Part shown: one piece after another, positions 37,477 through 45,656 of the stretch | Position numbering within the stretch: the first letter of the stretch is position 1 | How the letters are laid out: each line of letters starts with the position of its first letter | From: Actinopolyspora biskrensis | Lineage (GTDB): Bacteria; Actinomycetota; Actinomycetes; Mycobacteriales; Pseudonocardiaceae | NCBI RefSeq assembly: GCF_013408175.1 | Contig: NZ_JACBYW010000007.1 | Span: forward strand, 62,001 to 126,000 | Length of the DNA stretch: 64,000 bases | Direction: 5' to 3' | Translations under genes and position numbers: made by a program | Notes under the pieces: model-generated | The model's input: only the letters and a program-made list of their open reading frames with translations | Databases searched by the model: none | What the model was told of the DNA's origin: nothing

Positions 37477-38457
37477 TCAGCGAGCCTCCAATAGCACCTT
37501 GCCGTGGACTCCGCCGCCTTCCAGCAGCTCGTGGGCGCGGGCCGCCTCGGGCATGGGGAACCTGCTGTGCACCAGGGGGCGCAGCTCGCCGCGCTCCACC
37601 ATCGGCCAGGCGCGCTGCCGCACGTCGGCCACGATGTCGGCCTTGCCGTTCGGGCCGTCCAGGGGACGCCCGCGCAGCCCGAGCACCGACATGCGTATCC
37701 GTTTGACCAGCATCTTGCCCATGTCCAGCTCGGCGTGCCTGCCTCCCTGCAGTCCGATCACGGCCAGGTGGCCGTCCGGGGCCAGCGCGCTGAGATTGCG
37801 GTCCAGGTAGGAGGCGCCCATGTTGTCCAGGACCACATCGGCCCCGCCCATCTCCTTGACCTCGGAGACGAAGTCGCCGTCGCGGTAGTTGACCGTCTTC
37901 TCGGCTCCGAGCTCCGCGCACAGGTTCAGCGCGGCCTCCGAACCCGCCGTGGCGGCGACCCTGGCGCCCAGCGCGCGGCCGATCTGGATCGCACAGGTTC
38001 CGATGCCGCCCGACCCGCCGTGCACCAGCAGGACCTGCTCGGGGGACAGCCCCGCCTCCCGCACGACGTTCGACCAAACGGTGCAGACGACTTCGGGCAG
38101 CGCCGCCGCGTCCACAGTGCTCACGCCCACGGGGACGGGCAGCAGCTGGGTGGCGGGCACGACCACCCTCTCGGCGTATCCGCCTCCGGCGAGCAGGGCG
38201 CACACCGGGTCACCGACCTCCCAGCCGGTGACTCCCCTGCCGAGCTCGGCGACGGTCCCGGAACACTCCAGGCCGGGCAGTTCGCTCGCTCCGGCGGGCG
38301 GTGGGTACACCCCCTGACGCTGGGACAGGTCGGCCCGGTTGATCCCCGCCGCCGCCACGTCGACGGCGACCTCCCCCGGGCCGGGCTCGGGGGAGGTCCA
38401 CTCGCGCCATTCCAGTACCTCGGGGCCGCCGGGTTCGCGGATCGTGATCGCGTGCAT
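37477..38457 (-). CDS. NAD(P)H:quinone oxidoreductase (zeta-crystallin-type MDR)
   Basis: 326-residue medium-chain dehydrogenase/reductase without zinc ligands. GLECSGTVAELG and GVTGWEVGDPVCAL belong to the catalytic domain. The NADPH loop VHGGSGGIGTCAIQIGRALG and GGADVVLDNMGASYLDRNL are typical of the PIG3/quinone-reductase branch. It would reduce quinones or related enones with NADPH. The mycobacterial genome has a similar gene near bpa. ATG start, with a leaderless-type -10 box 6 nt upstream. Confidence 0.88.
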   Translation of the reverse strand: MHAITIREPGGPEVLEWREWTSPEPGPGEVAVDVAAAGINRADLSQRQGVYPPPAGASELPGLECSGTVAELGRGVTGWEVGDPVCALLAGGGYAERVVVPATQLLPVPVGVSTVDAAALPEVVCTVWSNVVREAGLSPEQVLLVHGGSGGIGTCAIQIGRALGARVAATAGSEAALNLCAELGAEKTVNYRDGDFVSEVKEMGGADVVLDNMGASYLDRNLSALAPDGHLAVIGLQGGRHAELDMGKMLVKRIRMSVLGLRGRPLDGPNGKADIVADVRQRAWPMVERGELRPLVHSRFPMPEAARAHELLEGGGVHGKVLLEAR

Positions 38458-38463
38458 GCCCCG

Positions 38464-38469
38464 ACCGTA
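38464..38469 (-). promoter_or_regulatory. Putative -10 box of the quinone oxidoreductase gene, leaderless geometry
   Basis: On the minus strand TACGGT ends 6 nt before the ATG. The intervening GCCCCG complement is not a ribosome-binding site. Confidence 0.4.
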
Positions 38470-38743
38470 GCGCCGTGAAGCGCCTCGTCGTACGAAGCGG
38501 TGCTCGCGGCTCGGCGTGTCGGAAGTCCGTGCTCGAGAATTCCGTGTGATCGTATCGTTTCGATATTGTTTCGTGCTTTTTCGCGGGAAAAACGGGAAAT
38601 GTCCTCCCGAAGCCCGGTGGGCAGTGCCGAAGCGAACCGTCCCGCGCCTTTCGGTGTCCGTTCGCCGGAGGTGGAGCCTTGACTCGACCGGGGATTCCTT
38701 ATGGACTCTTGTTCAACACATACCACCCGATCCGGGGAGCATG

Positions 38744-40276
38744 ATGAGAGTGCGAAAACTCCGATCAGGACGACTGGTTCCGGCGCTGTTCGCGGCCGGT
38801 GCCGTCGCGGCGGCAGCGGCCGTGCCCGCCACCGCCCTGCCGCAGCACAACACTGGTGCCCGAGGCGGCCCCACCGTCAACGACGTGAACCGGCACCTGG
38901 TCGCCCTGCAACGCATCGCAGACCGCAACGACGGGACGCGGGCCTCGGGAACACCCGGATACCAGGCCAGTGTGGACTACGTTTCCGGGGCTCTCCGCCG
39001 AGCCGGGTACGAGGTGTCCACCCCGGAATTCGAATACACCAAGTACGAGCTCGACTCGATATCCCTCGAGGTCGCCGGTGACGCGGTCGAGGCGGACGCA
39101 CTGGAGTACTCCCCCGCCACACCGGAGAACGGGATCCAGGCCCCGCTGGCGGTGACTCCGGTCGACGATTCCACCGGTTGCCAGGCCTCCGACTACGACG
39201 GCACCGACGTGACCGGCAAGATCACGCTGATCAAGCGCGGTGCCTGCACCTTCGCCGCGAAGCAGCGCATCGCCTCCGAGCAGGGCGCCGACGCGGCGAT
39301 CATCTACAACAACGCCGAGGGCCCGGTCAACGGCACGCTGGGCGGAGCCGACGCCGGGGTCATCCCCACGGTCGGCGTCGACGAGCGGACCGGCGCCGAG
39401 CTGGTCGACCAGGCGGGTACCACCGCGAAACTGGACCTGCGGGCGAACTTCGACGAGATCACCACCGAGAACGTGATCGCCGAAACCCGCACCGGACGCG
39501 AGGACAACGTCGTCATGGCCGGTGCGCACCTGGACAGCGTGGACGTGGGCGCGGGGATCAACGACAACGGCACCGGCAGCGCCGGGCTGCTGGAAACCGC
39601 GCTGGAGCTGGGCGGCGAGCCCGACGTGAACAACGCGGTCCGGTTCGCCTGGTGGGGCGCCGAGGAGTCCGGCCTGATCGGTTCCACCGAGTACGTCAAC
39701 GGGCTGAGCTTCCAGCAGCAGCTCGACATCGCGATGTACCTGAACTTCGACATGATCGGTTCGCCGAACGCCGGTTACTTCAGCTACGACGGGGACGACT
39801 CGGACGGTGTCGGCGCCGGGCCGGGGCCGCACGGATCGGCGCAGATCGAGCAGGACTTCACCGAGGCGATGAAGCGCCAGGGAGTCGAGATCGAGGGCAC
39901 CGACTTCAACGGTCGTTCCGACTACGGCCAGTTCATCGCCGAGGGCATCCCCGCGGGCGGGCTGTTCACCGGAGCCGAGGGCGTCAAGACCGAGAAGCAG
40001 GCCGCGAAGTGGGGCGGTGAGGCCGGTGTGGCCTACGACCCCAACTACCACGCGGCCGGTGACGACCTCGACAACGTCGACCGCCGGGCGCTGATCCGCA
40101 ACACGCGGGCGATGTCCGAGGTCGTGGGGCACTACGCGCGGACCACCGAGGAGGTCAACGGTATGCAGAGCCGGGAGCAGCGGGCCGAGCTGCGCCGCGC
40201 GGCCATGGCCGAACCGATGGGGCTGCACGACGCGCGGGAGTCGCACGGGCACTCCTGCCAGCTTCCGCTGAAGTGA
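38744..40276 (+). CDS. Secreted M28-family aminopeptidase with PA domain
   Basis: 510 residues: signal peptide (about 1-33, ending ATA-LPQ), an M28 N-terminal part, an inserted PA domain (about 130-235, KITLIKRGACTFAAKQRIA), then the zinc peptidase. Metal and catalytic residues are visible in AGAHLDSVDVGAGINDNGTG (His, Asp), WWGAEESGLIGS (Glu pair), NFDMIGSPN (Asp) and YHAAGDDLDN (His). It resembles secreted actinomycete leucine aminopeptidases such as the S. griseus enzyme. The ATG at 38744 has GGGGAG 4 nt upstream. Two stacked hairpins follow the gene. It probably feeds amino acids from external peptides. Confidence 0.92.
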   Translation: MRVRKLRSGRLVPALFAAGAVAAAAAVPATALPQHNTGARGGPTVNDVNRHLVALQRIADRNDGTRASGTPGYQASVDYVSGALRRAGYEVSTPEFEYTKYELDSISLEVAGDAVEADALEYSPATPENGIQAPLAVTPVDDSTGCQASDYDGTDVTGKITLIKRGACTFAAKQRIASEQGADAAIIYNNAEGPVNGTLGGADAGVIPTVGVDERTGAELVDQAGTTAKLDLRANFDEITTENVIAETRTGREDNVVMAGAHLDSVDVGAGINDNGTGSAGLLETALELGGEPDVNNAVRFAWWGAEESGLIGSTEYVNGLSFQQQLDIAMYLNFDMIGSPNAGYFSYDGDDSDGVGAGPGPHGSAQIEQDFTEAMKRQGVEIEGTDFNGRSDYGQFIAEGIPAGGLFTGAEGVKTEKQAAKWGGEAGVAYDPNYHAAGDDLDNVDRRALIRNTRAMSEVVGHYARTTEEVNGMQSREQRAELRRAAMAEPMGLHDARESHGHSCQLPLK

Positions 40277-40296
40277 CCCGGTTCTCGTCGAAGTGA

Positions 40297-40352
40297 TCCC
40301 GCCCTTCCGCTGAAGTGGCGGAGCGGGCGGGAACCGAGCCGCGCGGCTCGGT
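40297..40352 (+). terminator. Two stacked hairpins after the M28 peptidase gene
   Basis: TCCCGCCC (40297-40304) pairs with GGGCGGGA (40325-40332) around an inner CCGC/GCGG stem. ACCGAGCC (40333-40340) and GGCTCGGT (40345-40352) then form a second perfect hairpin. No T-run, as common in high-GC genomes. Confidence 0.6.
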
Positions 40353-40429
40353 GAACGACGGCCACGAGGTGGGGCGCCTCGCGTCCCACCCCGTGGCTTT
40401 TTCGGCGCAGCCGCCCTCCGCCGCCCGAG

Positions 40430-40632
40430 CAACCCGACCCGCCGAAACCCCGTTGGGAACTTCCGGCAAAGGGGTTCGTTCGTCGTGGGTGCTTCAGCCT
40501 GCGCAGGACGAGAAGCTCCGGTGCGTGAGTCGGATGCATTGCCAGGCGGGGCCGCTCGCCGCGTGGTGGCTACTCAAGAGCGGCCCAACGCAGCAAGGCG
40601 CCGGCTCACGTGACGGCTAAGAAGCCACCTAC
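40430..40632 (+). repeat. Intergenic mosaic repeat, modules C and B
   Basis: Module C (CTCCGGTGCGTGAGTCGGATGCATTGC region, 40515-40550) is followed by module B (GTGGCTACTCAAGAGCGGCCC to CTCACGTGACGGCTAAG, 40565-40625). The same two modules occur together in inverted order near 56083-56275. Lies between convergent genes. Confidence 0.7.
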
Positions 40633-40654
40633 GACGGGGAGCGGAACGGCCTGC

Positions 40655-41437
40655 TCAGTCCAGGGCGCGCCGCAGGAAGAACTTGATTCCGGCCGCCCCG
40701 AAGATCAAGCAGGCCAGCAGCAGGGCCAGCACGCAGACCCACGGGGCCATGTGCGGAACCTCCGGCAGCAGGGCGCCCCGCATGCCCTCGCTGACGTAGG
40801 TCAACGGGTTGAAGGCGCACACGATCTGGAACCAGCGCAGATCGTGGAGCTGCGCCCAGGGGAACTGGCTGGCTCCGGTGAAGATGAGCGGAGCCAGGAT
40901 CACGGCGAACATGATGTTGATCCTGCGGGGCGGCACGGCCGCCCCGACGGTCAGCCCGACGGTCCCGCCCGCGAGCGATCCCAGCACCATGCACAGCACG
41001 GCGAAGGGAAGGCCGGACAGGTCCCAGCTGACCCGGCCCAGCATCAGCAGGCCGATCGGGAACATGAGCAGGGCGGCGAACAGGCCGCGCAGCGCCCCGA
41101 ACAGCATCTTCTCCACGGCCACCCAGCTGATCGGCAGCGGCGCGAGCAGTCTGTCCTCGATCTCCCGCGAGTAGGAGAAGTCCAGCACGAGCGGGAAGGA
41201 GGTGTTCTGCAGCGCCACCAGGAACGCGTTGAGCGCGATCATCCCGGGAAGCAGGATCTGGGCGTAGCCGGGCTGGGTGTAGCCGAGCTGGCCCAGGACC
41301 TTGCCGAATACGAACAGCAGCGCCACCGGCTGCACCAGGACCTGGGCCAGAAAGCTCGGGAGTTCGCGTCCGGTGACGAACACGTCCCGCCCCAGCACGG
41401 CCGTGAACGCGCGGAGGGATGTCGTCGTCGTGCTCAC
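40655..41437 (-). CDS. ABC-2 type exporter permease (DrrB-like)
   Basis: 260 residues with six hydrophobic segments. The signatures are LVQPVALLFVFGKVLG, a SREIEDRLLAPLPISW cytosolic loop and FNPLTYVSEGMRG near the last helices, the arrangement of DrrB/NodJ permeases that export antibiotics or lipids. The GTG start overlaps the stop of the ATPase gene by 4 nt (GTGA). Substrate unknown; no biosynthetic cluster is adjacent. Confidence 0.88.
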   Translation of the reverse strand: MSTTTTSLRAFTAVLGRDVFVTGRELPSFLAQVLVQPVALLFVFGKVLGQLGYTQPGYAQILLPGMIALNAFLVALQNTSFPLVLDFSYSREIEDRLLAPLPISWVAVEKMLFGALRGLFAALLMFPIGLLMLGRVSWDLSGLPFAVLCMVLGSLAGGTVGLTVGAAVPPRRINIMFAVILAPLIFTGASQFPWAQLHDLRWFQIVCAFNPLTYVSEGMRGALLPEVPHMAPWVCVLALLLACLIFGAAGIKFFLRRALD

Positions 41438-42417
41438 CGCATGTCCCTGCCCGTCAGATCGATGAAAACGTCCTCCAGAGTCGCCGAGCCGAGAGCGAGG
41501 TCGGTGACGGTCACGGTCCGTTCGTGCAGCCGGGCCGCCACGGGCCCGAGCAGTTCGGTCGTCTCCCCGGCGACGTACAGGCGCAGCCTGGTCTCGGCCG
41601 CCCCGCCTTCGCCGCTCGGGCGCCCGATACGTTCGACGCGCTGGACTCCGGGGATCTCCGCGAGCGTGCCGCCTGCCGCCTCGGGGGTGAGGCCGTTCGT
41701 GCGGATCGTGACGTCCATGGTCCCGCTTCCGGGCAGCGATCTGATCAGTTCGGACGGGGTGTCCACGGTGAGCATCCTCCCGTGGTCGACGATGCCCACC
41801 CGGTCCGAGAGCTTCTCCGCCTCGTCCATGTCGTGGGTGGTCAGCACGACGGTGATGCCTTCGGAGCGCAGGTCTTCGATCCTGTCGTGCAGGAACAGCC
41901 TGGCCTGCGGATCCAGTCCGGTGGACGGTTCGTCGAGGAAGAGGACCTCGGGGCGGTGGATCAGCGCCCTGGCGATCATCAGGCGCTGGGACTGCCCGCC
42001 GGAGAGGTCGTCCACCCGGGCCCTGGCCTTGCCTGCCAGTCCCATCCGGTCGAGCAGCTCGTCGGCGAGCGCGTGCCGCGCGGAGCGTCCCACCCCGTGG
42101 TAGGTGGCGTGGAACAGCAGGTTCTGCCGCGCGTTCAGGGAGCGGTCGAGGTTGACCCGCTGGGGCACGACCGCCACCTTGGTCTTGGCCGCGACCGGAT
42201 CGCGGCCGACGTCGACCCCGCCGATCTCGACCTTGCCCGAGGTGGGCACGATCCGCGTGGTCAGCACCCCCACCGTCGTGGTCTTGCCCGCTCCGTTGGG
42301 GCCGAGCAGCCCGAAGATCTCACCGCACCTTACCCGGAAGCTCAGTCCGTCCACCGCGTTGTGCCTGCTCTTGGGGTAGCGCTTCACCAGATCGGCCACG
42401 TCGACGGCAGTTGTCAC
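41434..42417 (-). CDS. ABC exporter ATP-binding protein (DrrA-like)
   Basis: 327 residues: Walker A GPNGAGKTT, signature LSGGQ, Walker B VLFLDEPSTGLDPQ, His switch in TTHDMDEAE, and a C-terminal accessory region (about 225-327) found in DrrA-type daunorubicin-resistance ATPases. It pairs with the overlapping permease. GTG start with GGGAG 6 nt upstream. A -10-like TACCTT lies about 45 nt upstream, so this operon has an ordinary leader. Could be drug self-resistance or lipid export; no evidence chooses between them. Confidence 0.9.
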   Translation of the reverse strand: MTTAVDVADLVKRYPKSRHNAVDGLSFRVRCGEIFGLLGPNGAGKTTTVGVLTTRIVPTSGKVEIGGVDVGRDPVAAKTKVAVVPQRVNLDRSLNARQNLLFHATYHGVGRSARHALADELLDRMGLAGKARARVDDLSGGQSQRLMIARALIHRPEVLFLDEPSTGLDPQARLFLHDRIEDLRSEGITVVLTTHDMDEAEKLSDRVGIVDHGRMLTVDTPSELIRSLPGSGTMDVTIRTNGLTPEAAGGTLAEIPGVQRVERIGRPSGEGGAAETRLRLYVAGETTELLGPVAARLHERTVTVTDLALGSATLEDVFIDLTGRDMR

Positions 42418-42630
42418 CGGCGTCTCCCTCGGCGAACGTGGCAGGTGCGCTCCGTCGAAGGTATACGTGCGCCCACCGCCTCCGAAAGTCGGTTCCGCCC
42501 CCGCGCCGGTTCGCGCCCGGGGAGCCGCCGCGGAGCGCTCGCCCTCCCGGGGAGGCGGAGGTGGCCGGTTCGCGCGCTCACGGCCCCCGGCATTGGTGCG
42601 GCTGGACTCGGGCCGCTACGCTACGGCCCC

Positions 42631-42715
42631 GGAAGCGTGGCAGAGCGGCCTAATGCACTCGCCTTGAAAGCGAGCGGTCCGAGAGGGCCCGCGGGTTCGA
42701 ATCCCGCCGCTTCCG
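42631..42715 (+). tRNA. tRNA-Ser (anticodon UGA)
   Basis: An 85-nt class II tRNA with acceptor arms GGAAGCG and CGCTTCC, a loop CTTGAAA giving anticodon TGA, a long variable arm and GGTTCGAATCC T-arm. Discriminator G. TACGCT lies 8 nt before the mature 5' end. CCA is not encoded beyond CC. Confidence 0.95.
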
Positions 42716-42891
42716 CCGTTGTGATCAGGGGAGAACTGGTCCGGTGGCGCGCACGAACCACCGGGCTTTCCCGCTGTTCGTCGAGATGGGCCCGGTCGTG
42801 CCGGTTCCTCCGGCCGTGTGCCGTCGTGGTGAACGCGCGCTCGAGAACCGGATTTCTGCGCGATTCCGGACACGGGAGCCCCCGGTCCACG

Positions 42892-42897
42892 TATTCT
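42892..42897 (+). promoter_or_regulatory. Putative -10 box of the NPCBM-like gene, leaderless geometry
   Basis: TATTCT ends 7 nt before the GTG at 42905. Confidence 0.45.
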
Positions 42898-42904
42898 CCG
42901 GTTC

Positions 42905-43624
42905 GTGAGGTTCCGGAAGGGGAGCCGGCCGACGTACCGGCCGTCTCGGAGCAGTGGTAGCCGGGGTGCTGGGCGCGCCGACGAGCACGCCACGGTCCGG
43001 GCTGCCGTGATCAGCCGTCGCGGAGCCGTCGTCGCCGCGGTCATCACCGCTCTGGTCACGCTGGTCACCAGTTCTTTCACGGTCTACTTCACGACTCGTG
43101 CCGAGCAGAAGCAGCAGGAGCCGTCGGCGGGATCGACGTCGACGACGGTGACGGAAACCGTTACGCGGAGTCCCGGACGGCGGGGTTCCGGAAGTGCGGA
43201 GGAGGCGCCGGACTCGGAGCCGGCCACCTCCGGGGAGACGGTCCATCTCGCCGACCGCGAACCGGACGACGGGGAGATGTACTGGGAACGCGGTGAGGTC
43301 ACCGTGGGCAAGGAGAAGCGCCCGCGTGCGCTGACGATGGACACCAGCTGCTCGGACGGTTACGCCGTCGGCTACAACATCGACCGGGGCATGAGCACTT
43401 TTCGCGCCGAGGTGGGGTTGACCGACTACGCGGATTCCGGCGATCCGGTCACGTTCGCGGTGCGGGTCGACGGGGAGCCCGTGGGGGCTCCCGTGACGGT
43501 CCGGGTCGGGGAGGTGGCCGAGCTGCGCGCGGACGTCGGTGCGGGCTTCCGGGTCTCGGTCCGCGCGAATCCGCGGGACTGCGCCAAGTCCGCGGTGTTG
43601 ATCGACCCGGTGCTGCTCCCCTGA
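42905..43624 (+). CDS. Single-pass membrane protein with NPCBM-like extracellular domain
   Basis: 239 residues: a basic N-terminus (about 1-38), one transmembrane helix (AVVAAVITALVTLVTSSFTVYF), a Ser/Thr/Pro-rich linker (about 70-108) and a C-terminal beta domain (about 110-239). That domain, with MDTSCSDGYAVGYNIDRGMSTFRAEVGL-like features (GYNIDRGMSTF, FAVRVDGE, LRADVGAGFRVSVR), looks like the NPCBM fold that binds sugars in glycosidases and in actinobacterial kinase sensors. Role unknown; perhaps a wall-binding protein. GTG start with leaderless promoter geometry. A terminator hairpin follows directly. Confidence 0.65.
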   Translation: MRFRKGSRPTYRPSRSSGSRGAGRADEHATVRAAVISRRGAVVAAVITALVTLVTSSFTVYFTTRAEQKQQEPSAGSTSTTVTETVTRSPGRRGSGSAEEAPDSEPATSGETVHLADREPDDGEMYWERGEVTVGKEKRPRALTMDTSCSDGYAVGYNIDRGMSTFRAEVGLTDYADSGDPVTFAVRVDGEPVGAPVTVRVGEVAELRADVGAGFRVSVRANPRDCAKSAVLIDPVLLP

Positions 43625-43628
43625 ACCT

Positions 43629-43667
43629 CCGGCTCCCCGGGTGCTGCCGGGGGGTGCGCGGAGCCGG
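43629..43667 (+). terminator. Hairpin after the NPCBM-like gene
   Basis: CCGGCTCC (43629-43636) pairs with GGAGCCGG (43660-43667), 5 nt past the stop codon. Confidence 0.5.
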
Positions 43668-43744
43668 AAACGGCGTGGGGGTCCGCGTCGCTCGGTGCTG
43701 TGCCGGGGAGGCGTTTCCGGCTGGTTCCGCAGCGTCGTGGACGA

Positions 43745-44110
43745 CACCGTGTGATTGGAAGTGGTCAGTTTTTCGCTCGGACGGGTGAGAATCGGTCCGC
43801 CGTCGAACTTTTGTGAGTAATTCGGTACCTATTCGGCGGTGTGAGGTTTTATGGCTCGATAGGGTGAATTTTTGCGGTGGGTTACCCGAAAAACTTTCCC
43901 TGTTGATCTCCGCGCGTTCCGGGGAGTTGATTTTTTTGCTGGTCAAGAACGCTTCCGGGAGGGGCTTCGGTGTTGGGTGAGGTGGGCGTGTCCCCGGTTG
44001 CTCGGGAGTGGTGATCGGTTAATGTTCGCTCGGAATCCGATCGTTCTTCCGGTCGGTTTCCCGTCACGGGTCGAACTCGAGAGTCGGTGACCCGGCTCGC
44101 GAGGGGATCG
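43745..44110. other. AT-rich intergenic island upstream of the L,D-transpeptidase gene
   Basis: Within a 528-nt non-coding gap this stretch has T-runs and A/T-rich words (GTCAGTTTTTCG, GAACTTTTGTGAG, GTGAATTTTTGCGG, GAAAAACTTTCC, GTTGATTTTTTTGC), in clear contrast to the surrounding DNA. No gene is supported in it. It may be a promoter region bound by a nucleoid protein such as Lsr2, or a remnant of acquired DNA. Confidence 0.5.
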
Positions 44111-44152
44111 GTGCTTACCGCGAAGGCAGACGCAGCAACGAGGACGTTTTCG

Positions 44153-44992
44153 ATGGAGTTCGCGAGAATCGGCTTCCCCGGTTCCGTCTCCGGGGGTCCT
44201 TCCCCGGTACGTCGGCTGGTGGCGATTCCCGCCGTTCTCCTCGTGCTGCTGTTGGGCGGTTGTTCGGACACCTCGTCCGAGCCGGTTTCGGTGGACGCGG
44301 CCGCTCCATCCACAGCTCCACCCGCAGTGGACCTGTCCGCGCTTCCGGACGCGACGACCTTCGGTACTACCCCCGACGCGCCGTCCGACCCCGCTCCGCG
44401 AAAGGGGACGGACGGTGTGGTGCTGCGTGTCGAGCAGGACACGGCGGTGTACGACTCGGTGCGCGGCAAGGCGATCGCCCGATTGCCCGCCGACCAGTTC
44501 AAGTCCCCCACCTGGGTCCCGATCGTCGCCGAACGCGGTGATTGGGCGCGGGTTCTGCTGCCTTCACGGCCGAACGGTTCGACCGGCTGGGTCCGGTCGG
44601 AGAGCGACAAAGTACACAAGGCGCGTTCCCGACACGTCGTGAACGTCGACGTGGACGCTCGCCGACTGGTGGTGCTCGAAAACGGTCGCGAGATCGGTTC
44701 CTGGGAGGTCGGTGTGGGAAAGGAGGCAAGCCCGACCCCGAAGGGACGTACCTTCATCCTCGCCTCCATCCGGGAAACGGTGAACGACTACAGTCCGATC
44801 GTTTTGCCGCTGGGCACGCATTCCGAGACCTTCACGACCTACGGGGGCGGTCCCGGGACAGTGGCGTTGCACGGTTGGCCGGATCCGAGCGTCTTCGGTT
44901 CCGCGAGCAGCGACGGCTGTGTCCGCGTTCCAGCGGACGCGTTGTCCTTGTTGCGGTCGTTGCCGCTGGGAACGCTTGTCCGGCTGCGCTGA
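44153..44992 (+). CDS. Lipoprotein L,D-transpeptidase (YkuD domain)
   Basis: 279 residues. The signal peptide ends in lipobox LLLGGC, so the protein is probably lipid-anchored outside the membrane. A Pro/Ser/Asp-rich linker and an SH3-like region (about 75-150) precede the YkuD domain (about 160-279), with catalytic motif VALHGWPDP then SSDGCVRVP carrying the nucleophilic Cys and the Arg. It forms 3-3 peptidoglycan crosslinks or attaches proteins to the wall. ATG at 44153 follows GAGG and gives a normal signal peptide. It reads from the AT-rich island and is followed by the chaplin-like gene 73 nt on. Confidence 0.9.
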   Translation: MEFARIGFPGSVSGGPSPVRRLVAIPAVLLVLLLGGCSDTSSEPVSVDAAAPSTAPPAVDLSALPDATTFGTTPDAPSDPAPRKGTDGVVLRVEQDTAVYDSVRGKAIARLPADQFKSPTWVPIVAERGDWARVLLPSRPNGSTGWVRSESDKVHKARSRHVVNVDVDARRLVVLENGREIGSWEVGVGKEASPTPKGRTFILASIRETVNDYSPIVLPLGTHSETFTTYGGGPGTVALHGWPDPSVFGSASSDGCVRVPADALSLLRSLPLGTLVRLR

Positions 44993-45065
44993 GTGGGCGG
45001 ATGGCGAGCCGCTGAGTGACTCGCCGAGTGGAAAACCGCAAGTATCCGACAAAGGAAGTGTAAGA

Positions 45066-45548
45066 GTGGGTAAGAAGACATACTTGGCGGGGAGCGTGGC
45101 CGCGACCGCGGGTCTCCTGCTCGCGGGCACTCCGTCTTTCGCCGACAGCGCCGACAACGACGGGATCAACGTCGGTAACGGCAACAACGCCAGTGTCGCG
45201 CCGATCCAGCTCTGCGGAAACGACATCGCGGTACTCGGCGCCGTCGCTTCGGTCCTGTCGCCGGAGTCCGCGGAGTGCGTCAACGCCCCTGTGGTGGACC
45301 ACCCCTCGACCGGCGGGGACAAGCCCGATGAGCCGAAGGAGCCCGAGAAGCCGGACGAGCCCGACAAGCCGGATAAGCCGGATGAACCCGAGAAGCCGGA
45401 CAAGCCGGACAAGCCGGAGAAGCCGGGTGAGCCGGACGAGCCTAAGCAGCCCGAGAAGCCTCAGCACCCGGGTGATGAGGACGAGGAGGAGCTGCCCAGC
45501 GCTCCCACCCCGGTGAGCCCCGAGGGGCACGCGGCCGTAACCGGCTGA
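45066..45548 (+). CDS. Secreted chaplin-like protein with Lys-Pro-Asp-Glu tail
   Basis: 160 residues: signal peptide (about 1-27), then a 50-residue segment DGINVGNGNNASVAPIQLCG plus DIAVLGAVASVLSPESAEC that resembles a chaplin domain with its two cysteines. A tail of KPDEP/KPDKP/EKP repeats (about 86-132) and a short acidic end follow. Chaplins form hydrophobic surface fibrils on aerial hyphae and spores of filamentous actinobacteria. The repeat tail has no hydrophobic residues and could span the wall. GTG start with GGAAG 7 nt upstream. A strong terminator follows. The chaplin call is by local resemblance, without alignment. Confidence 0.6.
   Translation: MGKKTYLAGSVAATAGLLLAGTPSFADSADNDGINVGNGNNASVAPIQLCGNDIAVLGAVASVLSPESAECVNAPVVDHPSTGGDKPDEPKEPEKPDEPDKPDKPDEPEKPDKPDKPEKPGEPDEPKQPEKPQHPGDEDEEELPSAPTPVSPEGHAAVTG
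45321..45461 (+). repeat. In-frame tandem repeats encoding Lys-Pro-Asp/Glu units
   Basis: Degenerate 9-15 bp units (AAGCCGGACGAGCCC and variants such as AAGCCGGATAAGCCGGATG) encode a run of KPDEP, EKP and DKP blocks. Length is likely to vary between strains through slippage. Confidence 0.75.
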
Positions 45549-45656
45549 CGACCCGGCGGAGTACGCGGTTCGTGGGTGCGGGCTGCCGGAGCGACCTCAG
45601 GTGCGACCGGTCTGCTCCGCTGATCGCCCGGATACCTCCGGTCCCCGTGCTCACCC

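Noticed and set aside
41434-42417. Antibiotic biosynthetic cluster suggested by the DrrAB-type exporter
   Set aside because: No polyketide, peptide or tailoring genes are adjacent; the flanks are a secreted peptidase and a tRNA.
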